Shown here: positions 26,397-34,827 of the stretch, in pieces
Position numbering within the stretch: the stretch's first letter is position 1
Layout of the letters: every line of letters begins with the position of its first letter
DNA from: Asanoa sp. WMMD1127
GTDB lineage: Bacteria > Actinomycetota > Actinomycetes > Mycobacteriales > Micromonosporaceae
DNA length: 64,000 bases
Reading direction: 5' to 3'
Assembly (NCBI RefSeq): GCF_029626225.1
Contig: NZ_JARUBP010000001.1
Location: 5,890,001-5,954,000 of the forward strand
Program-made: the position numbers and the translations under genes
Notes under the pieces: generated by a model
The model's database searches: none
Told to the model about the DNA's origin: nothing
Seen by the model: only the letters and a program-made list of their open reading frames with translations

Positions 26397-26450
26397 CGCT
26401 CACGGTCGCCGCGGCGAAACCCCTGCAGGAGCGGGCTTCGGGAGGATCGG

Positions 26451-29400
26451 ATGAGAGTACGCCTCAGCGTCTGCGACCGGCGCGGGAACGGCGGGCAGAT
26501 GATCGACGTGACGCTGGGCGCGGTCGCCGCCGACGCGACCGTCGCCGAGCTCCTGGCGCAGCTCACCGGCAGCAGGCCGACACCCTCGGACGAGGTCGAC
26601 CTCGACGGCACACCGGTGGACTCCACCGACCGCCTGGTCGACCTGCCGTGGTGGGCCGGTTCGGTGCTCACGGTGCGGTCCACACACCTACTGATCGAGC
26701 GCCCGACGAGCGCCGACCGCCCGGTGGTCGACCTGGTCCGGGTCGCCGGCCCCGACACCGGCCTGGCCCTGCCGCTGACCAGCGGCACGTTCGCGGTCGG
26801 CCGGACCCGGACGAGCGGGCTGACGCACGGCCCGGTCGCCCGGCCGATCGCGACCCTGGAGATCGACCCGGACGGCGCCGTCCGGATCGCGGGAACCGGA
26901 CGCGTGGACGGCCGCGAGGTCACCGGCGACGACCCGGTCGACGGCACCTTCCTGCGCGTCGCCGATGCCGCCTTCCGCCTGGCCCCGGCCACCGGGCGCC
27001 GCGCCGCCACCCTGGACGCGGCGCCCGACGAGGCCGGCCGCGAGCAGCTCATCCGCACGCCCCGGGTGGCCGGTGCGACCCCGCCGGCCCACGTGCCGGT
27101 CCCACCGCCGCCGGCGCCGGCCGCCGTACCCGCGCCGTTGTCGTGGCTCCTGCTCATCGCCCCGCTGCCGATCGGCATCGTGATGGCCTTCGTGTTCAGC
27201 CCGTTCTTCCTCGTCATGGTCGCGATGACGCCGATGATGGCGCTGGCCCGCTGGGTGGAGTCCAGGCACCGGGCCAAGAAGGACAAGGTCCGGATCGCGG
27301 TGGAGACGGCGGCGGCCGCGGAGCGCTTCGCGGCCGACCTCGACGCCATCCGCGCCCGGATCGCCGCCGCCGCCCGGCTGGCCCACCCCGACCTCGCCGA
27401 CCTGGGCCGCCGGGCCGTCGACGGCCGCGGCCTGTGGGAGGTGCGCCCCGGCGACCCGGACGAGCTGCGCGTGCCGGTCGGCGTCGGCGCCAGGGGCTGG
27501 CTGCCCGAGCTGGGCCGGCGGGGCGGCGACGAGCTGGCCGGGCGTCCGGAGCTCGCCGAGGCGCTGGCCGGGCGGGCCTGGCTGGACGACGTGCCGCTCC
27601 ACGTCGACCTGCGGGAGCGCACCGGCCTCGGTGCGGTGGGCCCGGACGCGCGGCGCGTCGTCGCCACCGTCGTGCTCGACCTGGTCATCCGGCACGGACC
27701 GGCCGACCTCGCGCTGGCGTTGGTCGTCGAGCCGGCCCACCTCGGTGAGTGGGACTGGCTCAAGTGGCTGCCCCACCTGGCCGGCGACGACGGCACGCTG
27801 CGGGTCGCGACCGAGCCCGCGGCCGCCGAGCACCTGTTGACCCGCGTGGTCGCGGACACGGCGCCGCCGGCCCGCGGCGCGGCCGCCCCCGCGCGGCCCA
27901 CCGGAACCACGGTGGTCGTGGTGGACGGCGACGACCTGCTCACCGGCCGGGTGGCGGCGCTGCTGGGCCGGCTGGCCCGCGGGTCCGGCCGGGCGCTCGT
28001 CGTGGCGTCCACAAGGGACCGTCTGCCGTCCGTCTGTGGTGCCTTCCTCGAGCTGGGCCCGGACGGCACGGCGGAGCTGACGGACGCGATCACCGGCGAG
28101 CGTACGACCGGACTGCTCGCCGCCCGGGCCGCCGGCGCCGTCTGCCGCCGCACCGCCCGCGCGCTCGCCCGGTGGACCGACCCCGAGCAGGCCGCGGCGG
28201 CCGCGCTCCTGCCGACCCGGGCCCGGCTCGTCGAGCTGCTCAAGGCCGTCGTCGCCAGCCCGCAGGGCCTGGCCCGCCCGGTCGACGACCTCGACAGCAC
28301 GGTGATCGAAGCCTGGTGGCGCCGTGACTCCCGCGGCCTCGAGGCGACGATCGGCGTGACCGAGCGGGGGCCGTTCACCCTCGACCTGCTCGCCGACGGC
28401 CCGCACGGCCTGGTGGTGGGCACGACCGGCGCCGGCAAGAGCGAGCTGCTGCGCACCGTGGTGGCGTCGCTGGCCTGCGCGTACTCGCCGGATGACCTGA
28501 CCTTCCTGCTCGTCGACTTCAAGGGCGGCGGCGCCTTCGACGCCTGCGCCGGCCTGCCGCACACGGTCGGGCTCGTCACCGACCTCGACGAGCACCTGGC
28601 CGCCCGGGCCCTGCGCTGCCTGCGGGCCGAGGTGCGGCACCGGGAGCGGCGCCTGCGCGAGGCCGGCGTGAGCGACCTCGGCGACCTGGTGGCGCCGGAC
28701 CGGCCGTTGCCGCGGCTGCTCATCGTCATCGACGAGTTCGCGACGCTCGCCGTCGAGCTGCCCGGTTTCCTCTCGGCGCTGGTCGACGTGGCGCAACGGG
28801 GCCGCAGCCTCGGCATCCACCTGCTGCTGGCCACCCAGCGCCCGCAGGGCGTGGTGGACGGCAAGATCCGGGCGAACACCAACCTGCGGGTCGCGCTGCG
28901 GGTGCAGGACGAGGCGGACTCCCGTGACGTGCTCGGCACGAAGCAGGCCGCCGACATCGACCGGCGCCGGCCCGGCCGGGCGTACGTGCGGCTCGGCGCG
29001 AGCGAGGTCGTCGGTGTCCAGACGGCCCTGGTCTCCGCGAGCACCCCGCAGGGCCAGCGGGACCGGATCGAGGTGACGCCGTTCGCACTGGTGTCCGAGC
29101 TGGAGCCGGCCCCGGCCGACGTCCCGGGCGTCCCCACCGACCTGGAGCGGCTCTCGGCCGCCATCGCGGAGGCGGCCCAACTGGGCGGCTACCAGCCGCC
29201 ACGGGTGCCGTGGCCGCCACCGCTGGCGACCGAAGTGGACGCCTGGACCTTGCCGGCGGGCGGCGCCGACGACGCCGTCCCGATCGGCACTGTCGACCTC
29301 CCGGACGAACAGCGCTCCGACGTCTGGCGCTGGTCGCCGGACGCCGGCGGAACGCTGGTGTTGGCCGCCGACCCCGCGGCGGTGGGCGCTGCGCTGACCA

Positions 29401-30686
29401 CCGCGGTGCTCGGGCTCGCCCGGTGCCGGCCGCCCGATCGGCAGCAGGTCTTCGTGCTGGCCGGCATCGACGCGGGCCTGCGGCCGCTGGCCGACCTGCC
29501 GCACGTGGTCGCCGTGGTGGGCGTCGACGAGCGGGAGCAACTGGGGCGCGTCCTGGACAGGGTGGAGCGGGAGATCGCGGCGCGCCGGGCCGGCGGGCCG
29601 CGCGGCGCGGACGTCCTGGTCGTGGTGGTCGGCTGGGACGCCTTGGTCGAGGGGGCCGAGCAGGCCGGCATCGTCGAGGCGGGCGCGCGGTTGGAGCGGT
29701 TCCTGCGCGACGGGGCGCCGGTCGGTGTCCGGTTGCTGGTCTCGGCCGCGCATGAGCGTGGCGTGCCGGGGCGGGTGCTCACCCAGCTGGCCACGAAGCT
29801 GTGCCTGCGGCTGGCGGACGCCGCGTCCTACACGGCCCTGGGGCTGCGCGCCCGCGACGTGCCGGAGCTGGCCGGGCTGCGCGCGATCGACCTCCAGACC
29901 CGGCACGAGCTGCAGATCGGCCGGTACGGCCCGGACGCGGTGGCCCGGATCGCGGCCGCCTATCCCGGTGCGGCGCCGACCGGCGGCGTGACGGTGCTGC
30001 CGGAGCTGGTGCCGGCCGGTGAGGTCCTGCCCGCGTCCACCGTGGTCGGTCAGACCTGGCGGCTCGGTGTCGGTCGCCACTACCGGGATCTGGCCGTGGC
30101 CACCATGGACCTGGGACCCGGCATGCACGCGGTGGTCGCCGGCCCGGCGGGCAGCGGCCGCACCAGCGCCCTGCGCCTGCTCGCCGCGGCCGCGCGCGCC
30201 GGCGATCCGGCGGCCACGGTGGCGGTGGTGACCGCCGACCCGGACGTCTGGGCCGGCGCCGCGGTGACCTGCGCCCGCGCCGTGGGCGACCTGCCGCCGT
30301 GGACCGCCGCCGGGCGCGGACTCCTGCTGGTCGACGGCATGGAGTCGCTGGGCCCCGATGCCGGGACGGCGCTGGACCGGCTGCTGCCGGGTCTGTCGCC
30401 AGGCGTGCACCTGGTCGTCGCCGGCCGGGCCGACACGTTCCGCGGCATGCAGCCGTGGCAACGCGCGGTCACCATGTCGCGGACCGGTCTGCTGCTGCGG
30501 CCGGCCGCCGACGACGGCGAGGTGCTGCGGATCCGCCTGCCCCGCGAGGCGCCGCCGCGGCCGCTGCCCGGCCGGGGCTATCTCGTCGAGGCCGGCGGGC
30601 TCGCCCAGGTCCAGGTCGCAATGTTGCCACTGCCGCCGGCACCGCTGACGCTGCCGGTCGGCGTCTTCGCCGGAGGTGCGCGATGA
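26451..30686 (+). CDS. EssC/EccC-type FtsK-SpoIIIE ATPase of a type VII-like system
   Basis: A 1411-residue membrane ATPase, the motor of WXG100 secretion. Residues 1-190 include a ubiquitin-like start (MIDVTLGAVAADATVAELLA) and an FHA-like fold (SGTFAVGRTRTSGLTHGP ... GTFLRVADAAFRL), as in firmicute EssC. Two membrane helices follow near 230-270. The first ATPase domain is complete, with Walker A GTTGAGKSE (Lys663) and Walker B LLIVIDEFA (Asp761-Glu762). A second domain (about 960-1150) lacks a P-loop. The third has a degenerate one, GPAGSGRTS, with Arg1237 for Lys. This three-domain chain in one polypeptide matches EccC/EssC. The ATG is preceded by GGGAGGA; a longer 5' open frame overlaps the sigma gene and is rejected. 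The stop overlaps the next ATG (ATGA). Confidence 0.9.
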   Translation: MRVRLSVCDRRGNGGQMIDVTLGAVAADATVAELLAQLTGSRPTPSDEVDLDGTPVDSTDRLVDLPWWAGSVLTVRSTHLLIERPTSADRPVVDLVRVAGPDTGLALPLTSGTFAVGRTRTSGLTHGPVARPIATLEIDPDGAVRIAGTGRVDGREVTGDDPVDGTFLRVADAAFRLAPATGRRAATLDAAPDEAGREQLIRTPRVAGATPPAHVPVPPPPAPAAVPAPLSWLLLIAPLPIGIVMAFVFSPFFLVMVAMTPMMALARWVESRHRAKKDKVRIAVETAAAAERFAADLDAIRARIAAAARLAHPDLADLGRRAVDGRGLWEVRPGDPDELRVPVGVGARGWLPELGRRGGDELAGRPELAEALAGRAWLDDVPLHVDLRERTGLGAVGPDARRVVATVVLDLVIRHGPADLALALVVEPAHLGEWDWLKWLPHLAGDDGTLRVATEPAAAEHLLTRVVADTAPPARGAAAPARPTGTTVVVVDGDDLLTGRVAALLGRLARGSGRALVVASTRDRLPSVCGAFLELGPDGTAELTDAITGERTTGLLAARAAGAVCRRTARALARWTDPEQAAAAALLPTRARLVELLKAVVASPQGLARPVDDLDSTVIEAWWRRDSRGLEATIGVTERGPFTLDLLADGPHGLVVGTTGAGKSELLRTVVASLACAYSPDDLTFLLVDFKGGGAFDACAGLPHTVGLVTDLDEHLAARALRCLRAEVRHRERRLREAGVSDLGDLVAPDRPLPRLLIVIDEFATLAVELPGFLSALVDVAQRGRSLGIHLLLATQRPQGVVDGKIRANTNLRVALRVQDEADSRDVLGTKQAADIDRRRPGRAYVRLGASEVVGVQTALVSASTPQGQRDRIEVTPFALVSELEPAPADVPGVPTDLERLSAAIAEAAQLGGYQPPRVPWPPPLATEVDAWTLPAGGADDAVPIGTVDLPDEQRSDVWRWSPDAGGTLVLAADPAAVGAALTTAVLGLARCRPPDRQQVFVLAGIDAGLRPLADLPHVVAVVGVDEREQLGRVLDRVEREIAARRAGGPRGADVLVVVVGWDALVEGAEQAGIVEAGARLERFLRDGAPVGVRLLVSAAHERGVPGRVLTQLATKLCLRLADAASYTALGLRARDVPELAGLRAIDLQTRHELQIGRYGPDAVARIAAAYPGAAPTGGVTVLPELVPAGEVLPASTVVGQTWRLGVGRHYRDLAVATMDLGPGMHAVVAGPAGSGRTSALRLLAAAARAGDPAATVAVVTADPDVWAGAAVTCARAVGDLPPWTAAGRGLLLVDGMESLGPDAGTALDRLLPGLSPGVHLVVAGRADTFRGMQPWQRAVTMSRTGLLLRPAADDGEVLRIRLPREAPPRPLPGRGYLVEAGGLAQVQVAMLPLPPAPLTLPVGVFAGGAR

Positions 30687-31246
30687 AGCCCGCGTACGCC
30701 GTCGGTGTCTGCCTCACCGCGACCGGCGCCGTGATCGCCGCCGTCCGGACCGACCCGCTCCGGCTGGCCGCGCTGGCGGAGGTGGCCACGCCGTCGGGCC
30801 TGTGGACGTCGGACGCGGGTGGTCGGCCGGCCGCGGCCGCGGGCCGGACGGTGGCGCGGGCCCGGCGACGGCTCGGCCTGTCCAGGTGGTGCCCCGTCAC
30901 CGTCGTCGGTGGACCGTCGCTCGGCGCCGAGGTCGCGGCGGGGTCCACCGCCACGCTGCTCGCCCGGGCGGGCCTCGCCGTGGCCCGGGTGGTGGAGGCC
31001 GAGCGACTCGGCCTCCACACCGACGGCGTGGCGGTCGACGAACCGCTGCGGGCCGCGCTGGTCGACGCGGAACACGCGCTGGCGTTGGCCGCGGCCCTGT
31101 GCATGCTGGACGGACCCGGCCCGGCGGCCGACGATGACAGGTCAGGCATCGGTGACGGAGAATGGGACGCCGCTGCGGGATGGGCCGTCGAACGGATCGG
31201 TCCAGCCCGCGAACCGCTGGCGCCGACGACGACGAACTCCCGGTGA
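30683..31246 (+). CDS. Small protein of unknown function, coupled to the EssC-like ATPase
   Basis: A 187-residue protein I do not recognise. The first 20 residues (YAVGVCLTATGAVIAAVRTD) vaguely resemble the phosphate-1 loop of actin/Hsp70-fold proteins, which occur beside some actinobacterial type VII loci, but the rest is too short and arginine/alanine-rich to confirm this. No signal peptide or clear membrane helix. Its ATG overlaps the ATPase stop (ATGA), so it is made in step with the ATPase and probably works with it. The C-terminal 50 residues look disordered. Confidence 0.7.
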   Translation: MKPAYAVGVCLTATGAVIAAVRTDPLRLAALAEVATPSGLWTSDAGGRPAAAAGRTVARARRRLGLSRWCPVTVVGGPSLGAEVAAGSTATLLARAGLAVARVVEAERLGLHTDGVAVDEPLRAALVDAEHALALAAALCMLDGPGPAADDDRSGIGDGEWDAAAGWAVERIGPAREPLAPTTTNSR

Positions 31247-31286
31247 GCGGCTGTCCACGGCAGCCGGCGGTGGAACGGAGGACACC

Positions 31287-32576
31287 ATGCCTGGCGTGAA
31301 GGTGATCAGGGCGAAGGGCGAACGGGGACGCCTGCGGTCGGTGGGCCGCTGGCTGGTCGTCGCCCTCTGCATGGTGGTGGCGTCGGCGGCCGTGCTGGTG
31401 GGCGCGCGGTTCGCGGCGAACGCCGGCACCGACGAGCAGGCGGCGCCGCCGGCCACGCCGGCCACCGCCCTCGACGCGCGGGCGGTGGAGTCGGCCGCCC
31501 GCGACGTGCCGGGGTCGGCGCGGCTGACCCCGGTCGGCCCCGAGCTTCTCCTGGACACCCGCGAGACCGAGCCGGTGCCGGCCGGCGCGGAAGTTACCGT
31601 GCCGGTGCCCGGCCTGCCGGCGGGCGTCGGCACGGTGCTCGTGGAGGTGACCATCCTGGCGGCCACGAAGGCCGGCGAGGTCACGGTGGGCTCGGGCGCC
31701 GAGGAGACCACGGTGCTCCGGGTGGCCAGGGCGCGGGCCCAGCAGTCGGCGACCGTGGTGGCCCGGCTCGAGGACGGCCGGCTGCGCTTCGGCGTCACCG
31801 GCGGGGGTGACCTGCTGATCCAGCTCGTCGGCGTGTTCGAGACCGCGCAGAGGTCCGGCGCCGGTCGGGTCGTGGCCGTGCCGGCCACCCGGGTCGTGCG
31901 CCTGGTGCCGCGGGTCGACCGGAAGAAGACCGCGTTCACGCTCGCCGACGTGCCCCAGCTGCGCAGGGCCGGGCCGATCGCGGCGGTGCTGCTGCGCGTG
32001 TCGGCGGACGTCGGCCGGCACGGCGGCTTCGTCAAGGCCGGTCCGGCACCGTCCAAATTGGAGCAGACCGTCTACTGGTCCGCGACCAGCGGCGCCGACC
32101 GCACCCGTGGCGGCCTGCTGTTCGTACCGGTGACCGGCGGTTCGGTGCACATGCGCTACGAGGCGGGCACCGAGATGCGGGCCGACCTCGTCGGCTACGT
32201 CACCGGTGATGGCGCCACGGAGGAGGTCGCGGGACTGGTGGTGCCGCTGCCGCCACGCGGGGCCGAGCCGGTCCGGGTGGCCGCGCGCGGCGGGGTCGAC
32301 CTCGACCTGACGGCCACCGCCCGGCTCGCGGGCGTGCCGGCCGACCGGATCGCCGCCTCGTTGCTGACGGTGACCGCCCGCGGTGACGCCGTGGGCGGCG
32401 TCACCGTGCGCGGGCCGGGTGCGGCGAAGCCGAAGACCCCGACCCTGGTGGCACCGAAGAGCGGCGCCCGGCCGGAGCTGACCCTGGTGCCGGCCGCGTC
32501 CGGCAAGGTCCGGGTCGACAGCGCCGTCGGCGCCGACATCACCGTCACCCCGCTCGCGCTGGTCCTGACCGGTTAG
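31287..32576 (+). CDS. Membrane-anchored extracellular beta-repeat protein of the type VII-like locus
   Basis: A 429-residue protein with a basic cytoplasmic head, one membrane helix (about residues 18-42, SVGRWLVVALCMVVASAAVL) and a large outer part made of beta strands. LTPVGPELLLDTRETEPV near residue 80 matches the 'LLDTR' repeats found in actinobacterial surface proteins, and further beta modules follow (GTVLVEVTILAATKAGEVTV, GDLLIQLVGVFE). ATG with GGAACGGAGG upstream. It is 40 bp after the previous gene, in the same operon as the ATPase. It lies where EccB-like envelope components would be expected, but shows no EccB similarity. The stop shares 3 bp with the convergent stop on the other strand. 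Confidence 0.72.
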   Translation: MPGVKVIRAKGERGRLRSVGRWLVVALCMVVASAAVLVGARFAANAGTDEQAAPPATPATALDARAVESAARDVPGSARLTPVGPELLLDTRETEPVPAGAEVTVPVPGLPAGVGTVLVEVTILAATKAGEVTVGSGAEETTVLRVARARAQQSATVVARLEDGRLRFGVTGGGDLLIQLVGVFETAQRSGAGRVVAVPATRVVRLVPRVDRKKTAFTLADVPQLRRAGPIAAVLLRVSADVGRHGGFVKAGPAPSKLEQTVYWSATSGADRTRGGLLFVPVTGGSVHMRYEAGTEMRADLVGYVTGDGATEEVAGLVVPLPPRGAEPVRVAARGGVDLDLTATARLAGVPADRIAASLLTVTARGDAVGGVTVRGPGAAKPKTPTLVAPKSGARPELTLVPAASGKVRVDSAVGADITVTPLALVLTG

Positions 32577-33043
32577 GCCGGGGCCCGGCCCGGCGGGAAG
32601 CCGCCCGTGGCGATCGGGCCCCAGGAGTCGATGGTGATGCGAACGAGCGACTTGCCCTGGCGGCGCATCGCCTCGCGGTATTCCGCCCAGTCCGGGTGCT
32701 CGCCGGAGATGCAGCGGAAGTATTCGACCAGGGCGTCCTCGGTCTCGGGGGCCGGCATGTCGAGGACCTCGGCGGTGCCGTCGAGCTGGACGTACGGGTC
32801 GTTCCAGTCGTCGGAGTGGACCAGCACGCTGGCGGCCGGGTTGCGGCGGAGGTTGACCGCCTTCGCACGGTCCGGATAGGTGGAGATGACGATCCGGCCG
32901 TCGTTGTCGACGCCCCCGGTGACGGGGGAGAGCTGCGGCCGGCCGTCGCGGCGGAAGGTGACCAGGGTGAGCCGGTGGCGGGCGCGGACGAACTCGAGGA
33001 GCTCGGCGCGCCCGACCCGGTCGGCAGTGGCGATCTTGGGCAC
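32573..33043 (-). CDS. PPOX-class F420-dependent oxidoreductase family protein
   Basis: A 156-residue split-barrel flavin/F420-binding protein. LLEFVRARHRLTLVTFRRDGRPQLSPVTGGVD and GRIVISTYPDRAKAVNLRRNP are the classic start of actinobacterial TIGR03618-type enzymes. The cofactor is F420 or FMN by family, and the substrate is unknown. Full family length. Its stop overlaps the stop of the beta-repeat gene (TTAG), with no room for a terminator between them. It lies 10 bp downstream of the aldo/keto reductase on the same strand and may be co-transcribed with it. Confidence 0.88.
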   Translation of the reverse strand: MPKIATADRVGRAELLEFVRARHRLTLVTFRRDGRPQLSPVTGGVDNDGRIVISTYPDRAKAVNLRRNPAASVLVHSDDWNDPYVQLDGTAEVLDMPAPETEDALVEYFRCISGEHPDWAEYREAMRRQGKSLVRITIDSWGPIATGGFPPGRAPA

Positions 33044-33052
33044 GGGCCCAGG

Positions 33053-34066
33053 CTACCCCCGTTCGCTGTCGAGCAGGTGAAGCTGCGCGTCCATGTAGCG
33101 GTTGCCGGCCGCGGCGCCGGCCGGGATCGCCGCCTCGATGCGGGCGAGCACCTCGGGGGTGAGGGTCAGCCCGGCCGCGCCCAGCGACTCGGTCAGCCGG
33201 TCGACCCGGCGGGCGCCGACGAGGGGCACGATGTCGGCGCCCTGGGCCGCGACCCAGGCGATCGCGACCTGGCCGGTGGTGGCGCCCAGCTCCGCGGCGA
33301 CGCGGCCGAGCTCCTCGACGAGGCGCAGGTTGGCGGCCAGGTTGTCGCCGTTGAACCGGGGCAGGGCGGCGCGGAAGTCGTGGGCGCCGACCTCACGGTC
33401 GACCGACCAGTGGCCGCTGAGCAGACCGCGGGACAGCACGCCGTACGCCGTCAGGCCGATGCCCAGCTCGCGCAGCACCGGCAGGATCGCCTCCTCGGGG
33501 CCCCGCGACAGTAGCGAGTACTCGATCTGCACGTCGCTGATCGTGGCCACCGCGGCGGCCCGGCGGATGCTGTCGGCGCCCACTTCGGACAGTCCGATGT
33601 GGCGGATCCAGCCGGCCTCCTGCATCTCGCGCAACGCCCCGACGGTCTCCTCGATCGGGATCTCCGGGTTGAGGCGTGACGGCCGGTAGATGTCGATGTA
33701 GTCCGTGTCGAGCCGGCGCAGGGACTGGGCGAGCCGGTCGCGCACGGCGACGGCCGAGACGTCGTAGGGCGCCGGTTGGAACGAGCCGTCCGGGTTCTTG
33801 CGGCTGCCGAACTTCACGCTGAGCACGACGTCCTCGCGGCGCCGCTCGCGCAGGGCGCGGGCGATGAGCAGCTCGTTGTGGCCTGAGCCGTAGAAGTCGG
33901 CGGTGTCGATCAGGTTCATCCCCGCGTCGAGCGCGGCGTGGATGGTGGCGATGCTCTCGCGCTCGTCGGCCGAGCCGTAGAGGTCGGACATGCCCATGGC
34001 GCCGAGGCCGAGGGCGCCCACGACCGGTCCGGTCGTGCCGAGCTTGCGCGTGCCGATTGTCGTCAT
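33053..34066 (-). CDS. Aldo/keto reductase
   Basis: A 337-residue NADPH-dependent aldo/keto reductase barrel. The catalytic Asp/Tyr are in NLIDTADFYGSG near residue 55 and the Lys in LSVKFGS. The usual catalytic His position falls in YIDIYRPSRLNP, a variant seen in one AKR branch. The C-terminal cofactor loop is VPLVGARRVDRLTES. The ATG at 34066 is preferred over an upstream in-frame codon that lies inside the operator. It is divergent from the TetR gene with a perfect palindromic operator in the 55-bp gap, so it is the obvious target of that repressor. Confidence 0.9.
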   Translation of the reverse strand: MTTIGTRKLGTTGPVVGALGLGAMGMSDLYGSADERESIATIHAALDAGMNLIDTADFYGSGHNELLIARALRERRREDVVLSVKFGSRKNPDGSFQPAPYDVSAVAVRDRLAQSLRRLDTDYIDIYRPSRLNPEIPIEETVGALREMQEAGWIRHIGLSEVGADSIRRAAAVATISDVQIEYSLLSRGPEEAILPVLRELGIGLTAYGVLSRGLLSGHWSVDREVGAHDFRAALPRFNGDNLAANLRLVEELGRVAAELGATTGQVAIAWVAAQGADIVPLVGARRVDRLTESLGAAGLTLTPEVLARIEAAIPAGAAAGNRYMDAQLHLLDSERG

Positions 34067-34075
34067 GCCCGCCAC

Positions 34076-34113
34076 GTTAGCACCGCTCACGCAAGAACGT
34101 TATCGGTGCTAAC
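34076..34113. promoter_or_regulatory. Inverted-repeat operator between the aldo/keto reductase and tetR genes
   Basis: GTTAGCACCG at 34076-34085 recurs as its exact complement CGGTGCTAAC at 34104-34113 with an 18-bp spacer. The right arm is itself part of GTTAtCggtGcTAAC (34099-34113), a 15-bp TetR-type dyad. It ends 8 bp before the TetR ATG, so binding would shut both divergent genes. Confidence 0.7.
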
Positions 34114-34121
34114 ATGTGGTG

Positions 34122-34817
34122 ATGACGACACCTCGCGCGCGGATCCTCGACGCGGCGGCCCGGCTGCTCGCCGAGGGCGGCCGGGACGCCGTCTCGACCC
34201 GGGCGGTCAGCGCCGCCGCGGGTGTGCAGGCCCAGACCATCTACCGCCAGTTCGGCGACATGGCGGGCCTGTTCGCGGCGGTCGCCGACGAGGCCTGGGC
34301 CCGCTACCTGGGTCAGAAGAAGGCGGGCGAGCACCGCGCGGACCCCGTCGCCGACCTCGTCGCCGGGTGGGACCTGCACGTCGAGTTCGGGCTCACCAAC
34401 CCCGCGCTCTACAAGCTGATCTACGGCGACCCGCGACCCGGCGACCCCTCGGCGGTCAGCGGCGAGGGCTTCGACCTGCTCACCGGCATCCTGCGCCGGG
34501 TCGCGGCCGCCGGGCGGTTGCGGCTGCCGGTGGAGGCGGCGGCCCCGATGGTCTACGCCGCCAGCGTCGGCGCCACCCTCGCGCTGATCGCCGCGCAGAG
34601 CGACGGCACGCTCGACGCGCATGCCGGCCTCTCCCGCAACCTGCGTGACGCCGTCATGGCCGCCGTGCTGACCGAGGCGGCGGCCGGCGGGGTCGCATCG
34701 CGCGCGCTGGCGTTGAAGGCCGCGCTGCCGGCGGTCGCCGACCGGTTCAGCGCCGCCGAGGAGGTGCTCCTCACGGAATGGCTCGACCGCATCGCCGCTG
34801 CGCCGCGGCCGACCTAG
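34122..34817 (+). CDS. TetR-family repressor
   Basis: A 231-residue TetR protein. The helix-turn-helix is RILDAAARLLAEGGRDAVSTRAVSAAAGVQAQTIYRQF (first 45 residues), and the ligand domain is helical with a TetR_C-type region (LHVEFGLTNPALYKLIYGD). No ribosome-binding site is visible before the ATG, and the operator ends only 8 bp upstream, so the message may be leaderless or start at GTG 34116. It autoregulates and controls the divergent aldo/keto reductase, and possibly the downstream reductase 10 bp away. The inducer is unknown. Confidence 0.9.
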   Translation: MTTPRARILDAAARLLAEGGRDAVSTRAVSAAAGVQAQTIYRQFGDMAGLFAAVADEAWARYLGQKKAGEHRADPVADLVAGWDLHVEFGLTNPALYKLIYGDPRPGDPSAVSGEGFDLLTGILRRVAAAGRLRLPVEAAAPMVYAASVGATLALIAAQSDGTLDAHAGLSRNLRDAVMAAVLTEAAAGGVASRALALKAALPAVADRFSAAEEVLLTEWLDRIAAAPRPT

Positions 34818-34827
34818 GCTGGGGATC

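Noticed and set aside
25776-26450. A 225-codon N-terminal extension of the EssC-like ATPase
   Set aside because: It runs antisense through the sigma-factor gene and its product is unlike any domain. The ATG at 26451 has a strong ribosome site and starts the conserved fold.
26688-30461. A 1257-codon open frame opposite the EssC-like ATPase
   Set aside because: Arg/Gln/Gly/His-rich antisense shadow with no domain. The plus strand has complete Walker motifs.
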